Counted from the first letter of the stretch, positions 1-9,089 are shown. The stretch is DNA of 51,813 bases from Kiritimatiellia bacterium (GCA_028686345.1 JAQUCE010000027.1:1-51813), one strand, 5' to 3'. Notes: generated from the letters alone by a model not told the origin. Numbers and translations are program-made.

Positions 1-11
1 AACCAGCATTG

Positions 12-881
12 TTACAGCCATTGAACGCTGCCATCAGCTGCAATGCGCGCTCCGCTGCGTCGGCAGGCCCAGCACATATAGGCAACTGAGACAAAGAAGG
101 AGGCTGGCAAGCGGGAGCGGGCCGCGATCTTAACGCCCAGCAAGGTGGTGATACCGCCCAGTCCCATGGGGCCGATGCCGAGCTGGTTGGCCTCAGCGAG
201 CACCTGTTGCTCCAAAGCCGCCAACTCCGGCTCCTCTGCCTGATCGTCCAACGTGCGCAGTAACTGCTCTTTGGCCACCTTGTAGCCGCCTGCGCGATCA
301 GAACCAATACAGACTCCCAGCACGCCTGGGGCGCAGCCAAACCCCTGCGCGCTGTGAATTGCCTGCAGCAGGCAGAGGCGCACTCCGGCCAAATCGCGCC
401 CTGCTCCGAGCTCCTCATCCGGCAGCGAGTACTGTGAACTCATGTTCTCGCAGCCGCCGCCTTTTTGCAGCAGCCACACCTCGATATCACAACGCGCTTC
501 CTGCATAAAACAGCACTCCGGTGCGCCGCGGGCGACATTCGAGTCAATCGACTCTCCGCTCAAACTCTCAATCGTGTTCTTGCGTAACCACCCAGCCTCA
601 GTCGCCTGCCGAACCGCCGCCTCAGCAGCTCGTTGCAAGGGCCCGGTCTCTGTCCCCTCGGGCAGGCGCCAGAAGAGCGTCAGGGTGCCGGTGTCCTGGC
701 ACACCGGAGTTGAATTTTGCTGCGCCAGCTCTGTGTTTGTCAGCATGCTCTCCAGCATCCTGCCGGCATGCGAGCCAGCCACCTCAACCTCTGCTGCCCG
801 GCGCAGTGCGCACTTTATATCTGCCGGCAGGTCGGTGGTTGTCCGCCGTATCAACTCAGTCAGCGTCTTGCTCCAATTCAT
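12..881 (-). CDS. Class I fumarate hydratase (or tartrate dehydratase) alpha subunit
   Basis: This is the alpha half of a two-subunit, oxygen-sensitive [4Fe-4S] hydro-lyase that interconverts fumarate and malate; the tartrate dehydratase paralogue cannot be excluded. The three cluster cysteines are visible in PVCQDTG, GGGCENMSSQ and GFGCAPG, followed by the family signature around GSDRAGGY and GIGPMGLGG. Length is 289 residues, normal for an alpha subunit. An upstream in-frame ATG exists at 926, but I chose 881 because AAGGGAG precedes it at good spacing and MNWSKTLTELIRR begins the conserved fold. The beta subunit would be expected downstream: an ATG at positions 9-7 lies two bases after the stop and may be its start, but it leaves the window at once. 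Family confidence is high; substrate is less sure. Confidence 0.9.
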   Translation of the reverse strand: MNWSKTLTELIRRTTTDLPADIKCALRRAAEVEVAGSHAGRMLESMLTNTELAQQNSTPVCQDTGTLTLFWRLPEGTETGPLQRAAEAAVRQATEAGWLRKNTIESLSGESIDSNVARGAPECCFMQEARCDIEVWLLQKGGGCENMSSQYSLPDEELGAGRDLAGVRLCLLQAIHSAQGFGCAPGVLGVCIGSDRAGGYKVAKEQLLRTLDDQAEEPELAALEQQVLAEANQLGIGPMGLGGITTLLGVKIAARSRLPASFFVSVAYMCWACRRSGARIAADGSVQWL

Positions 882-985
882 AGCGTAACTCCCTTGCCTG
901 TAACTCGGTTTTTCCTGGTAACACATTGTTGCTCACATATAACTGAAGATCATAAAGCCCATGGCCCGGCTGCAAGCTGGTTTTT

Positions 986-1017
986 GACCTAGTGACTTGG
1001 TGACCTGGTGACTTGGT
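986..1017 (+). repeat. Four 8-bp tandem units of GACYTRGT type
   Basis: Four consecutive octamers (GACCTAGT, GACTTGGT, GACCTGGT, GACTTGGT) lie upstream of the fumarase gene. Further on, a GGGC-AAC-GCCC hairpin (1132-1142) is flanked by two copies of TTAGCTAAC. The 882-1143 gap holds no gene that I can support. Confidence 0.8.
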
Positions 1018-1143
1018 GGCATTGCTGACTGACCTCAAACTTCGATTCAGTCGATCTTCAGGGTATCCCAATTTTTTTTAGCAGCTAACCTTGCAGCAGT
1101 CTGAAACCCAAAATCCAAAATATTAGCTAACGGGCAACGCCCT

Positions 1144-2019
1144 TTAGCTAACATAGGCCCAGGGGTTATCGCGGCCCAGCGCCTCTGCCAGCGCATGTGC
1201 GCGGGCATAGGCAATATTGAGGTTTCCGCGCCCGCGGCCAAGTCGGATCAACGGCTTGCTGGCGCCGTGAAAATCCGACCCGCCGCTGACCATCAACCCC
1301 GTTTTCTTGGCAATTCTCAGCAGGGCCACCATCTCCTCAGTGTTGTGGTCAGAGTGATAGGCCTCGATGCCGGCCAACCCCAGCCGCTGCAGGTGGCGCA
1401 GCTCCTGCTCTAACCGCGCTTCATCATTGATCCAGGTAAAGGGATGGGCGATAAAGGTCAGCCCGCCCGCTCCCTTGATCATCTCAATCGCCTCCTCAGG
1501 GCCGAGCCGGTAGCGGTCAACATAAGCTGGTGCACCTTTTGCAAGATAGCGGTCAAAAGCCTCCTGCAGGGTGAAGACATAGTTGCCGTTAACCAGGGCC
1601 TTGGCAATGTGCGGACGCCCGACCACATCCTCGGTGGCCAGTGCCTGCACCGCGCCCCAGTCGAGTGCCACGCCGATCTTGGCCAGCTTGGCCATGATCT
1701 GCTCGTTGCGCCACGCTCGCCCATCCAGCACCCGGCCCAGCAGCTCCCGGAGCTGCTGGTTGTATGGATCAAGCCCGTATCCGAGTATGTGCAAGGTGCT
1801 TGCAGCATACTCCTCGTCCAGCGCGGCGCTGATCTCCACCCCGGAAAAGGCCGTGATGCCCTCTCTGCGGCAGGCATCCATAAACTCTGGCACACCGGCC
1901 ATGTTATCATGGTCAGTCAGGGCAATCGCCGTCAGGCCGAGCTGCCTGGCGGATGCCACGAGCTGCTCCGGTGTCTCAGAGCCGTCGGAAAAGGTGGAGT
2001 GCATATGTAAATCGATCAT
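1144..2019 (-). CDS. PHP-domain metal-dependent phosphoesterase (RNase AM / TrpH type)
   Basis: This is a PHP-superfamily phosphoesterase of 291 residues, the size of the YciV/TrpH group, which hydrolyses 3',5'-nucleoside bisphosphates and trims short RNA 5' ends. Metal-binding motifs are present in order: HMHSTFSDG at residues 5-13, TDHDN near 37, GVEIS near 60, HPF near 197 and GSDFHG near 253. The start is supported by AAAGGA just upstream of the ATG. The gene follows the purH-like gene on the same strand across a 328-base repeat element that supplies its apparent promoter. The enzyme family is clear; the exact substrate is inferred from known members. Confidence 0.85.
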   Translation of the reverse strand: MIDLHMHSTFSDGSETPEQLVASARQLGLTAIALTDHDNMAGVPEFMDACRREGITAFSGVEISAALDEEYAASTLHILGYGLDPYNQQLRELLGRVLDGRAWRNEQIMAKLAKIGVALDWGAVQALATEDVVGRPHIAKALVNGNYVFTLQEAFDRYLAKGAPAYVDRYRLGPEEAIEMIKGAGGLTFIAHPFTWINDEARLEQELRHLQRLGLAGIEAYHSDHNTEEMVALLRIAKKTGLMVSGGSDFHGASKPLIRLGRGRGNLNIAYARAHALAEALGRDNPWAYVS

Positions 2020-2347
2020 CGGTATCCTTTTGTTGCTATTCTCTCAACTCCTGTCGTGAAAAACAAGAAGTTTAGATAGCCTCTTCATAAGCTGTTTTTT
2101 GTAAGCAGTACCTCAAGCCTCCGGCTTGCATGAAAATGTTTTCTGCAAGCAAGATGCTTGCACTGCTCCATTATCGCTTTTAGTGTCACGTCTCAATAAC
2201 CCGCCCTGGAGCAGCCTAAAGGCTGGACAACAAACCTTACGCAGCAGCCTAAAGGCTGAACAACAAACCTTACGCAGCAGCCTAAAGGCTGAACAACAAG
2301 CCTTCCGCACACCACACAAACTCTTTTGGTTACGTCGACTAGCTGCT
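2020..2347 (-). repeat. Composite dispersed element, copy 1, with an outward promoter
   Basis: The whole gap between the purH-like stop and the PHP start is homologous by eye to the dapA-dapB gap at 19465-19811. The homology begins 6-7 bases from the PHP start codon and includes its Shine-Dalgarno sequence. A candidate minus-strand promoter has -35 TTGTTT at 2061-2066 and a weak -10 near 2037-2043. Perfect hairpins inside are CAAGCC-TCC-GGCTTG (2114-2128) and TGCAAGCA-AGA-TGCTTGCA (2144-2162). No gene is supported here. Confidence 0.75.
2213..2311 (+). repeat. 33-bp tandem repeat, three copies
   Basis: Three consecutive 33-bp units start at 2213, 2246 and 2279, each opening with AGCCTAAAGGCT and followed by ACAACAA. 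The third copy is slightly diverged at its end. The same core appears once at the other copies of the dispersed element, so this is a local expansion. The period is a multiple of three, which keeps a minus-strand frame open with an 11-residue repeat, but there is no other sign that it is translated. Confidence 0.9.
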
Positions 2348-3028
2348 TTAGTTTTGGTAGAGCTCCTGCAGCGCGGCAGGTTCAGAGTCCGCAAAAAACT
2401 GGGCGATCGCGGTGTCGTACTGAGCCGTGTGGGCAAATGCCTTGCGCATCAGGCGCAGGCGGCTCGCCAGGCTGATAGTGCCGGCGTTCTTTGCCAGCTC
2501 ATCAATCAACCCGCTGTAATCCGCTGGATCGGTGACCGAGGCCACCCGCAGGTAATTCTTGGCTGAGGCGCGTACCATGCAGGGGCCGCCGATGTCGATG
2601 TTGGTGCGGGCCTGCTCCAGGGTCACGCCCGCACGGGCGACGGTCTCGGAAAAAGGGTAGAGATTCACCACCACCATATTAAAAGCAACCGCCTTTGTAC
2701 GCCGCAGATCCTGCTGATGCGCTTCATTATAGGTCTCGCTCAACAAGCCAAGGTAAATCTTAAAGTCCAGGGTTTTCACCAAGCCGCCCTGCATCTCCGG
2801 TTGCCCGGTGTAATCCGAGACTGAGATTAGATGCTGAGCCGCCAACTCCTCGCCAAGGATCTTCCGCACAGCGGCGTAGGTGCCGCCGGTTGAGTAAATT
2901 TTGATCCCGGGACAGTGCTTAACCAGCCCTGGAACCAGCTGCTCCAAGCCGCGCTTATCTGAAACACTCATGAGCACATTGCGCACAGCCACGCTGTTAT
3001 CGATCCGGCTGACAATATTCAACGCCAT
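2348..3028 (-). CDS. purH: Stand-alone IMP cyclohydrolase (PurH N-terminal domain only)
   Basis: It catalyses the last step of IMP synthesis, ring closure of FAICAR. Bacterial PurH is normally about 520 residues with a C-terminal AICAR transformylase; this protein is 226 residues and ends just after the cyclohydrolase domain. SVSDKRG (21-27), STGG (46-49), NLYPF (122-126), IDIGG (144-148) and SAKNY (155-159) are present. The residues matching human ATIC Lys66, Tyr104, Asp125 and Lys137 are Lys85, Tyr124, Asp145 and Lys157, at an almost constant offset, so the active site looks intact. The usual KTLHPK motif reads KTLDFK. AAGGAG precedes the ATG at six bases and a strong promoter lies at 3075-3103. 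The missing transformylase is probably encoded elsewhere; that is inference. Confidence 0.88.
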   Translation of the reverse strand: MALNIVSRIDNSVAVRNVLMSVSDKRGLEQLVPGLVKHCPGIKIYSTGGTYAAVRKILGEELAAQHLISVSDYTGQPEMQGGLVKTLDFKIYLGLLSETYNEAHQQDLRRTKAVAFNMVVVNLYPFSETVARAGVTLEQARTNIDIGGPCMVRASAKNYLRVASVTDPADYSGLIDELAKNAGTISLASRLRLMRKAFAHTAQYDTAIAQFFADSEPAALQELYQN

Positions 3029-3074
3029 AAAAACTCCTTACATAGTCTACTAAGAGCCAAGTCATATGGGCACA

Positions 3075-3103
3075 CTTATACAAAAATTCCCGAATATTAT
3101 CAA
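3075..3103 (-). promoter_or_regulatory. Promoter of the purH-like gene
   Basis: Read on the minus strand, TTGATA (3098-3103), a 17-base spacer and TATAAG (3075-3080). Transcription would start near 3068, leaving a 40-base leader with AAGGAG. The promoter is almost identical to the one in front of galM at 15625-15653, spacer included. Confidence 0.7.
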
Positions 3104-3221
3104 TGGCTTTGTTTTTCGTGTTGAAACAGCTGCCGGATTTTAGTACTCTTTCAGTGACTTGCTCATGCTGAAAATATTTCACCCATGCCTAAGCACAAAG
3201 CAATATTGAGAAGGAGTAGTT

Positions 3222-6200
3222 ATGATCATGAAAAAATGGCTGACAGCGTCATTGACGGCGCTCGTGACATTCGCGCTGCACGCCGCGGATGTGAATTATA
3301 CTAAGGCGATTACCGCTGATGACAACTGGTGGACTCCGTTGAGCTGGAGTGGTGTGACATGGCTCAACAGCACGGCTGGCGACAACTCAACGGCAACTCT
3401 CAATGTCGGCGCAATCAATCCAACCATCCAGTTGGTCAACACAGCTGACCTTGCCAACTCAGAGGTCTTGCTGGCAGCTCTGACAGTCACGGGCTCCAAC
3501 GGGGGATTTGCCCTGGCCGGCTCGAACATGACCTTCACCTCCGCCGCCCCGTATATCGACATCACCGGCATAAAGGATGCGGCATCAACCTTGACCATCC
3601 GCAATCTGCTCTCATCTGCGAACCCGATTGAGTTTCGCTCGGTCGGCACAGCTCCCGGCGGCGCAGGGGCAACGGGCGGTATCTCCTTTGAGAAAGCATC
3701 GAACCTGGGCACCATCCGGATGAAGAGCGGCCACCTGCTGCTGCTGAACGCTACGGCAGCGAACGCTTTCACTGACACTGTGATCCTCGATGGCGGCGGC
3801 ATCTGCTCGCAGAACAATAATCATCGCTTCGGCTTTCCGCTGAAGATCGGCGCAGCCGGCGGTTGGTGGCGCACCTACGGCAACGCCAATATGACCTTTG
3901 GCGGAGTTCTCTCGGATGAGGCGCCAGGGGTCACAGGTGTGTTTCTGCACTCTGACGGCGGCACCATGACCATCACCAATACGCTCGCTGGTTTCAGCGG
4001 CACGCTGCGCAATGATGGCGGAATGTTGAAGATTTCCGGTGCAGCCTTGGATTACGCTGGCTCAAAAGTTCTCATGGGCGGCGGCAATTTCTCGGTTGGC
4101 AACAATGACAGTGTGGTTGACTACACCTTTGATGTGCCTGTCGAGGGTGAGAGTGGCACCTTGGTTGTCAACCTTGCTGGCGGAACCGTGAAGCTGCCGA
4201 ACGAAATCATGATCAAAAGCTATCTTGATAAGCATGGCTCAGCCAAATTGGAGCTCATCGGCGAGCGGGAGCGTGCGGCTGGCGGTCTCGCCGTTTATGG
4301 CGGAACAGTGGAACTGAAGCAGGGAGAATTTACAGCACCTCTCGTTTCGATAGGAAACGGAACCAGCGCCATCAGCGGCGGGGTGCTGCGCACCGGCTAT
4401 CTGAATATGGTCAACTACAGTGATGGCCGTTTCGCCTGGTTTATACAGAATGGCGGCGTTGTTGAGCTGACCAACACCAACACCACCGCTGACTCGCCAC
4501 TGCGCATTGGCCACTGGAGCAACGGCAAGGGCACAGTGGTACTGAACAACGGCGAGTTCAATGCAGAGAACCTGAACATGGTTATCTCCTGGGACAGCCC
4601 GGGACAGGTCGATATCACCAACGGCGTTTGCAAGGTGCAAAAAATCTCGGTTGGCAACCCCAACCGCAACCATCAGGCAAACCTCAATCTGCACGGCGGT
4701 ACCCTGGTGGTTGGAGCGGGCGGTATTGCCCGTCGCGCCAGCAACACAGCTATGAACTTCTACGGCGGCACCCTCGCCAGTGCAGCACCATTCTCCATCA
4801 GCGGCGCACTCACTCTCGGTGATTCAGCTGATGACACCGTGACCTTTGACGCCTCCAACGGCGTGATCACGGCAACAGGCACCATCTCCGGCGCTGGCAC
4901 ACTGGTGAAACGCGGCCCGGATAAGTTCGTCTTCAGCGACCTGCAAACCTCACTCCAGGTGGCAGCCGGCAAGGTGGAGCCAACCTACTTCGCGGTTTCC
5001 CTCCCTGAGATCTCATCAACAGCGGCCGGTGCCACCTTTGATCTGCGCCTTGCATCAACAGCGGCGGGCACCTCCACTAAATACACCGCTGCCGGGGATA
5101 TTGAGCTAGCTGATGGCACCGCTTTTGATGTAACCCTCTATCAAGTCACATTTGAGGGCGGAGTTCCTTACACCCTGATGGAGAGCACTGGCGGCACAAT
5201 CATAACCAACGGAACACTGAGGGCACCGCTGTTCGACGCATCGCGCTCAACAGCCCTGTTCACGCTCTCGCCTGACAGCAAAAAGCTGCTATTGACAATC
5301 ACCGACACACCAACCTCAGTTTACTGGAAAAACACCGGCGCAACTGGAGCATGGAATCTGGACGATCTGAACTGGAGTCAGAACTCCGCTGCCACAACAC
5401 CTGATGAGGCATTCAAGTCGCTTGACAGCGTTGTTTTCAATGACATTGTTGGTCAATCCACTGTCACAGTCTCGATTGATCCCGCGGCGGTGATCCCGCG
5501 CAGCATAATCGTCGGAAACTCCGCTGCCACCGAGTATCAGATCAGCGGCGCAGCGATCTATGGCGGTGCCTCTTTGACCAAAACCGGGGCAGGCACCTTG
5601 ATCAATGGTGCGCCGTGGCTCTCATCCGGCGCAATCTCAGTTACGGGAGGCATGCTGGAATGGCAGGCTGCAACCCAGCTGGCTGGTGATAAACTCAGCG
5701 TTGCCTCAGGCACAACCTTTAAGCAAAACCAAGCCGCGAGTGTTGTGACCGCTGGCGCGACGCTGGCGAGCGGGGCGAATCTTATACTGGATGCAGGCAC
5801 CTTTAATGTCGCCGCCGGATCAGATCTCACTCCGCTCAACGCACTGACAATCAAGGATGGGATCCTGCGCAGCGCGGGCCGGGATATGGCACGATCCTTT
5901 ACCGTCACAGGCAGCAGCGGTGGTCTTGACTTCCGCCAGATCGGCAACAGCATTCAAGACAATGCCATCAGCGGCCAGATCACCGGCTCCGGCAACCTGA
6001 CAATCTATGGCAACGGCAGCACCGCGGATGATGGTGGCGGCGCGCCTGGCAGCACTGTGCTGAACAACAGCGGCAATGACTTTGTTGGCGATGTGATCCT
6101 CGCCTCCGGCGTGATCAACGCGGATTCGCAGTTCGGCCACCCGGACAATGCGATTGTGCTCAACGGCGGCGGCACACTGCGCCGGGCAGGTGTGATCACC

Positions 6201-7646
6201 ATGGACCGCGATCTGCTGGTTGGCCCGAACGGCGGTGTTCTGCGGTGCTATAGTAGCTTGAACTACGGGCAGACCTGGACGGGGAGATTCGCTGACTGGA
6301 GCGAGGATGTGAGCAGCGGCAGTGTGAGCACCACTGATGGCGGAACCTTCCTGTTCACAGGCGACATCTCAGGCTTTACCGGGAACTTCAGAAAAGCTCG
6401 CGGACGTCTGCTGGTCGGAGACGGCAGTGCGCTGCCCTGTGACCAGATGCGCTGGAACAGCCTCTACCTCGGAGGCGACCGAGCGGTCTTCAACTTCAGC
6501 AACCCTGATTTCAAGGCAGGCTTCAGCACCAGCGGTGGCGGGCAGCTCGTTAAACAGGGCAGTGGCGATCTGCTGTGGACCAACAGCGCCGCAATCGCGC
6601 ACACTGGCGGAACCTCAATCGAGGGTGGCAGCCTCAAGGTGCAGGATTGCACGCAGTTTGCAAATGCTCAGACAATCACCATCGCAGCGGGGGCCACGTT
6701 GGAGCGGTTGGCCACCTCGGTGCTGAACACCGGCACCCGAAAAATTGCTGGGGCTGGCACGTTCAAGCTGACCATCGACACCGATTGTGGCGGCAACGTG
6801 TTCAATGCTTCAACTGCTTTTAACGGTACGCTTGACCTGCACTGTATTGACACTGCCAAACTGCGGGATGTGACACCAACTCAGTTTGGCTCGAACGCCA
6901 CGATCCGTGTCAACACCGGCGCTTTGTTTTATATTTCGAACGCAAGCATCTATCCTTACAAGTTTGAGCTCGCAGGTATTGGCAACAGCGAGGTTGGCTA
7001 CGGTTTTGGTGCGCTCCGTCTGGAAAGCAACCCCACCCTGAACGGCAGTGTGACGTTGATTGACAACGCCCGTATCTATGGCAACGGCACCATCAAGGGT
7101 CTTGTTTCCAACGGCGTTGCAACACCCAAGACTCTGACCTTTGGCGGCTCTTACGGGCAGAATCACACGCTCAATCTGAGCGGCGGGGTTGTTAACGGGG
7201 TTGCACCGCTGAACCTTGCGTTCACGCACAACAACACCTACAACTTCAGCGCTTCCAACAGCGTGGCGGCAGTTACCAACAACAACTCCACCCTTAAGAT
7301 CAAAGCCAACGCCGAACTCTGGCTCAGCCAGCCGAGCGGCGGCAACGGCACCTGGAACTTTGAGAGCGGAGCAACCCTGGGAATCGTTGTGGACAATGCT
7401 GAGGCAGGCTTGCTGAATGCGAATGCACTGACATGGAACGCAGGGGCGAAGCTCGGGTTGACAGGGCTGGAGAGCGCGACCCGCATGCGTATTCCGGTGA
7501 TCAAATGCCCCGGCGCTTCGATCAGCGGCCTGCCGCAACTGGCAGCCGAGCTGCCAGCAGGGTGGGCACTTGTCCGCTCTGAGGCGGGAGGGATCGCCAC
7601 TATTGACGCAATCAGAATGGTCGGTACACTGTTTATCGTGCGTTAA
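3222..7646 (+). CDS. Giant secreted autotransporter-associated beta-strand repeat (PATR) protein
   Basis: This is a 1474-residue extracellular or surface protein of unknown partner, built almost entirely of Gly/Asn/Thr/Ser-rich beta-helix repeats such as ISGAGTLVKRGPDKFVF and GSGNLTIYGNGS, the PATR pattern. A Sec signal peptide is clear (KKW, hydrophobic core, cleavage near LHAAD). Two W-rich modules divide it: WWTPLSWSG near residue 35 and VYWKNTGATGAWNLDDLNW near 699, so the protein looks like a tandem duplication. No beta-barrel domain follows; the protein ends in GTLFIVR, similar to the tail of the 44093-45217 relative (GSRFMLR). AAGGAG lies five bases before the first ATG; a second ATG two codons later could also be used. 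A terminator follows. Adhesion or polysaccharide binding is possible but not shown. Confidence 0.85.
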   Translation: MIMKKWLTASLTALVTFALHAADVNYTKAITADDNWWTPLSWSGVTWLNSTAGDNSTATLNVGAINPTIQLVNTADLANSEVLLAALTVTGSNGGFALAGSNMTFTSAAPYIDITGIKDAASTLTIRNLLSSANPIEFRSVGTAPGGAGATGGISFEKASNLGTIRMKSGHLLLLNATAANAFTDTVILDGGGICSQNNNHRFGFPLKIGAAGGWWRTYGNANMTFGGVLSDEAPGVTGVFLHSDGGTMTITNTLAGFSGTLRNDGGMLKISGAALDYAGSKVLMGGGNFSVGNNDSVVDYTFDVPVEGESGTLVVNLAGGTVKLPNEIMIKSYLDKHGSAKLELIGERERAAGGLAVYGGTVELKQGEFTAPLVSIGNGTSAISGGVLRTGYLNMVNYSDGRFAWFIQNGGVVELTNTNTTADSPLRIGHWSNGKGTVVLNNGEFNAENLNMVISWDSPGQVDITNGVCKVQKISVGNPNRNHQANLNLHGGTLVVGAGGIARRASNTAMNFYGGTLASAAPFSISGALTLGDSADDTVTFDASNGVITATGTISGAGTLVKRGPDKFVFSDLQTSLQVAAGKVEPTYFAVSLPEISSTAAGATFDLRLASTAAGTSTKYTAAGDIELADGTAFDVTLYQVTFEGGVPYTLMESTGGTIITNGTLRAPLFDASRSTALFTLSPDSKKLLLTITDTPTSVYWKNTGATGAWNLDDLNWSQNSAATTPDEAFKSLDSVVFNDIVGQSTVTVSIDPAAVIPRSIIVGNSAATEYQISGAAIYGGASLTKTGAGTLINGAPWLSSGAISVTGGMLEWQAATQLAGDKLSVASGTTFKQNQAASVVTAGATLASGANLILDAGTFNVAAGSDLTPLNALTIKDGILRSAGRDMARSFTVTGSSGGLDFRQIGNSIQDNAISGQITGSGNLTIYGNGSTADDGGGAPGSTVLNNSGNDFVGDVILASGVINADSQFGHPDNAIVLNGGGTLRRAGVITMDRDLLVGPNGGVLRCYSSLNYGQTWTGRFADWSEDVSSGSVSTTDGGTFLFTGDISGFTGNFRKARGRLLVGDGSALPCDQMRWNSLYLGGDRAVFNFSNPDFKAGFSTSGGGQLVKQGSGDLLWTNSAAIAHTGGTSIEGGSLKVQDCTQFANAQTITIAAGATLERLATSVLNTGTRKIAGAGTFKLTIDTDCGGNVFNASTAFNGTLDLHCIDTAKLRDVTPTQFGSNATIRVNTGALFYISNASIYPYKFELAGIGNSEVGYGFGALRLESNPTLNGSVTLIDNARIYGNGTIKGLVSNGVATPKTLTFGGSYGQNHTLNLSGGVVNGVAPLNLAFTHNNTYNFSASNSVAAVTNNNSTLKIKANAELWLSQPSGGNGTWNFESGATLGIVVDNAEAGLLNANALTWNAGAKLGLTGLESATRMRIPVIKCPGASISGLPQLAAELPAGWALVRSEAGGIATIDAIRMVGTLFIVR

Positions 7647-7676
7647 GCGCGGGGATCTGGTTCAACTATAAAAACA

Positions 7677-7708
7677 GCATCCAGCTCAGCTGAGTTGGAT
7701 GCTTTTTT
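7677..7708 (+). terminator. Rho-independent terminator of the PATR gene
   Basis: GCATCCA pairs with TGGATGC, with an inner CTC/GAG extension and a four-base loop, directly followed by six T residues (7703-7708). It lies 30 bases after the stop codon. Confidence 0.9.
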
Positions 7709-8151
7709 GCCACATAGGCACTAAGTCCGCGCACTGGACGCGGAGTGTTAAAGTGCGCGAGTTAAAGAGATGGTGCCTTTTGTGCGGGAGCAACGTAGCT
7801 CCGATTTCCAATCGGACATGCTGAGGGCGGCAGCCCATGTATTGCCTGCTTAAGTTTTTAGATCCGCGCGCGGAGTGAGAAAGGAAGTCGTCCGCTATGC
7901 GGGCGACTGCGGGCGGCATTCTAGCCATCAAGTGCGCGGTATAGTCAGCCGCATAGCTGGTACTCGACGTTTCCAGGTTTACATATTTTTCACCTCAACA
8001 TTTTTTACCTCAAAAACAACGCTGCCCAGATTTTTCTACACCTCTATTTTTCTACCCCAAAACAACCTAGCGTACCCTCTGTGTCCCTCTGTGTCTCAGT
8101 GGCAAAAACACTAAGTTTTTCACATCTATGTTATTGGTCTGAAATCCACGC
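7709..8151. repeat. Gap made of dispersed repeat fragments
   Basis: No gene is supported. Recognisable pieces are a half copy of the double-hairpin repeat (7795-7820, minus orientation of 38835-38882), a GTCCGCTATGCGGGCGAC element (7888-7909) seen again at 17212 and in variant form near 18300, TTTTTCTACcCC runs (8028-8062) shared with 17475-17510, and an inverted copy of the CACAGAGGGACACAGAGG-type element (8065-8100). Confidence 0.65.
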
Positions 8152-8180
8152 TTGACGAATTGAAACGAGGCAGGTATCAT
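8152..8180 (+). promoter_or_regulatory. Promoter of the Rrf2 regulator gene
   Basis: TTGACG (8152-8157), a 17-base spacer and TATCAT (8175-8180). The -10 box ends eight bases before the ATG, so the predicted transcript starts at or within two bases of the start codon. No Shine-Dalgarno sequence could be included in it. Confidence 0.7.
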
Positions 8181-8188
8181 TTCGCCGC

Positions 8189-8623
8189 ATGAACCTTATT
8201 AATCGTGATACTGACTATGCTGTACGGGCTTTGCGATTCCTCGCGCAAAGACCAGGTGAAATTTTATCGGTGGCTGATTTGCATGCCGAACTGGGTATTC
8301 CTCGCGCTTATTTAAGAGGTATTCTGCAGAAACTGGCGCGCGCAGAGATTCTGCGCTCGCACAGGGGGCAGCGCGGTGGATTTCAGCTTAACCGGCAACC
8401 AGCGACCATCCAGCTGCTTGATCTGATGGAGCTTTTTCAGGGCGACGTCAGTTTAACCCAGTGCATGTTCCACGGTGAAGCCTGTCCCAACCGCGCCGTC
8501 TGTCCGTTACGCGCGACAATTAAAGAGATCGAAGAGCTGGTGGCAACCAAGCTGCGCGACATAACCATCGCCTCTCTCGGCACCCACCCTGAAATTACGC
8601 GGAACAGCACTGTAGGAGTTTAG
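8189..8623 (+). CDS. Rrf2-family Fe-S transcriptional regulator (IscR/NsrR type)
   Basis: This is a 144-residue DNA-binding repressor or activator with an N-terminal winged helix (MNLINRDTDYAVRALRFLA is the usual Rrf2 opening) and a dimerisation helix. Cys92, Cys99 and Cys105 in a C-x6-C-x5-C arrangement match the cluster ligands of IscR and NsrR almost position for position, so an iron-sulfur cluster sensing Fe-S status, nitric oxide or redox state is likely. The start is fixed by homology and lies only eight bases after a strong -10 box. No isc, suf or nitric-oxide detoxification genes are adjacent, so its regulon cannot be read from context. The family is certain; the ligand is not. Confidence 0.9.
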   Translation: MNLINRDTDYAVRALRFLAQRPGEILSVADLHAELGIPRAYLRGILQKLARAEILRSHRGQRGGFQLNRQPATIQLLDLMELFQGDVSLTQCMFHGEACPNRAVCPLRATIKEIEELVATKLRDITIASLGTHPEITRNSTVGV

Positions 8624-9060
8624 TACCTCTTTTCTTAAATCCTATCATGTTTGCGAAAGAAAGAACTTCCATCTTTTCTATGCAACGCATAGCGTTGTTG
8701 ACTAAACCAGCGGGGCATATCACACAATTGTTCAATGAGAGAGAAATAATTTTGCATATCACATAGGCTCAGTTTGGTTCCGGCTCCGCTGGTTTAGGTT
8801 TTAGTGAAATGTTAATGGTTAAGCGTTGCTGCTTTAGTAACAAACGCTGCGCGTTTGGGGAAACAAGGTTTGTTGTCCAGCCTTTCCGTGTCCGGCGTAG
8901 CTGCGAAGCGCGAAGACGGAAGGCTGCTCCAGCACAAACGGTGCGACCTTTTTACTAGCGCACTCGCGCACTTGTCCAACTCCGAGCAAGTGCGGATCGA
9001 GACTCTCTACGGCTCTGTGAGAGATAAAAATGGCGGCCTTAATTTAATTCAAACTCAGGC
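8624..9060. repeat. Gap with a 12-bp inverted repeat and short-loop hairpins
   Basis: No gene is supported. A perfect 12-bp inverted repeat (CTAAACCAGCGG at 8702-8713, CCGCTGGTTTAG at 8786-8797) encloses two direct copies of GCATATCACA (8715 and 8754). Hairpins CAACGC-ATA-GCGTTG (8683-8697) and CAAACGC-TGC-GCGTTTG (near 8841) flank it. From about 8868 to 8925 there is a reversed fragment of the composite element also seen at 23800-23900 and 48246-48340, then a short CGCGCACT run. Confidence 0.7.
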
Positions 9061-9089
9061 TTGCTTTTCAAAATTTTATTTGGTATTAT
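9061..9089 (+). promoter_or_regulatory. Promoter of greA
   Basis: TTGCTT (9061-9066), a 17-base A/T-rich spacer and TATTAT (9084-9089). Transcription would start near 9096, giving a leader of about 32 bases that contains AAGGAA before the ATG at 9128. Confidence 0.65.

Noticed and set aside
1062..1080. T-rich run followed by a TTAGCAGCTAA palindrome as a terminator
   Set aside because: On the plus strand the T run precedes the palindrome, and on the minus strand it would be an A run, so the order is wrong for an intrinsic terminator.
2113..2436. 107-residue minus-strand frame with KVCCSAFRLLR repeats
   Set aside because: It arises from the 33-bp tandem repeat within an intergenic dispersed element and overlaps the purH-like gene end.
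6810..7538. 242-residue open frame antisense to the PATR gene
   Set aside because: Repetitive Asn/Gly/Thr coding sequence leaves the complement open; no start signal or homology.
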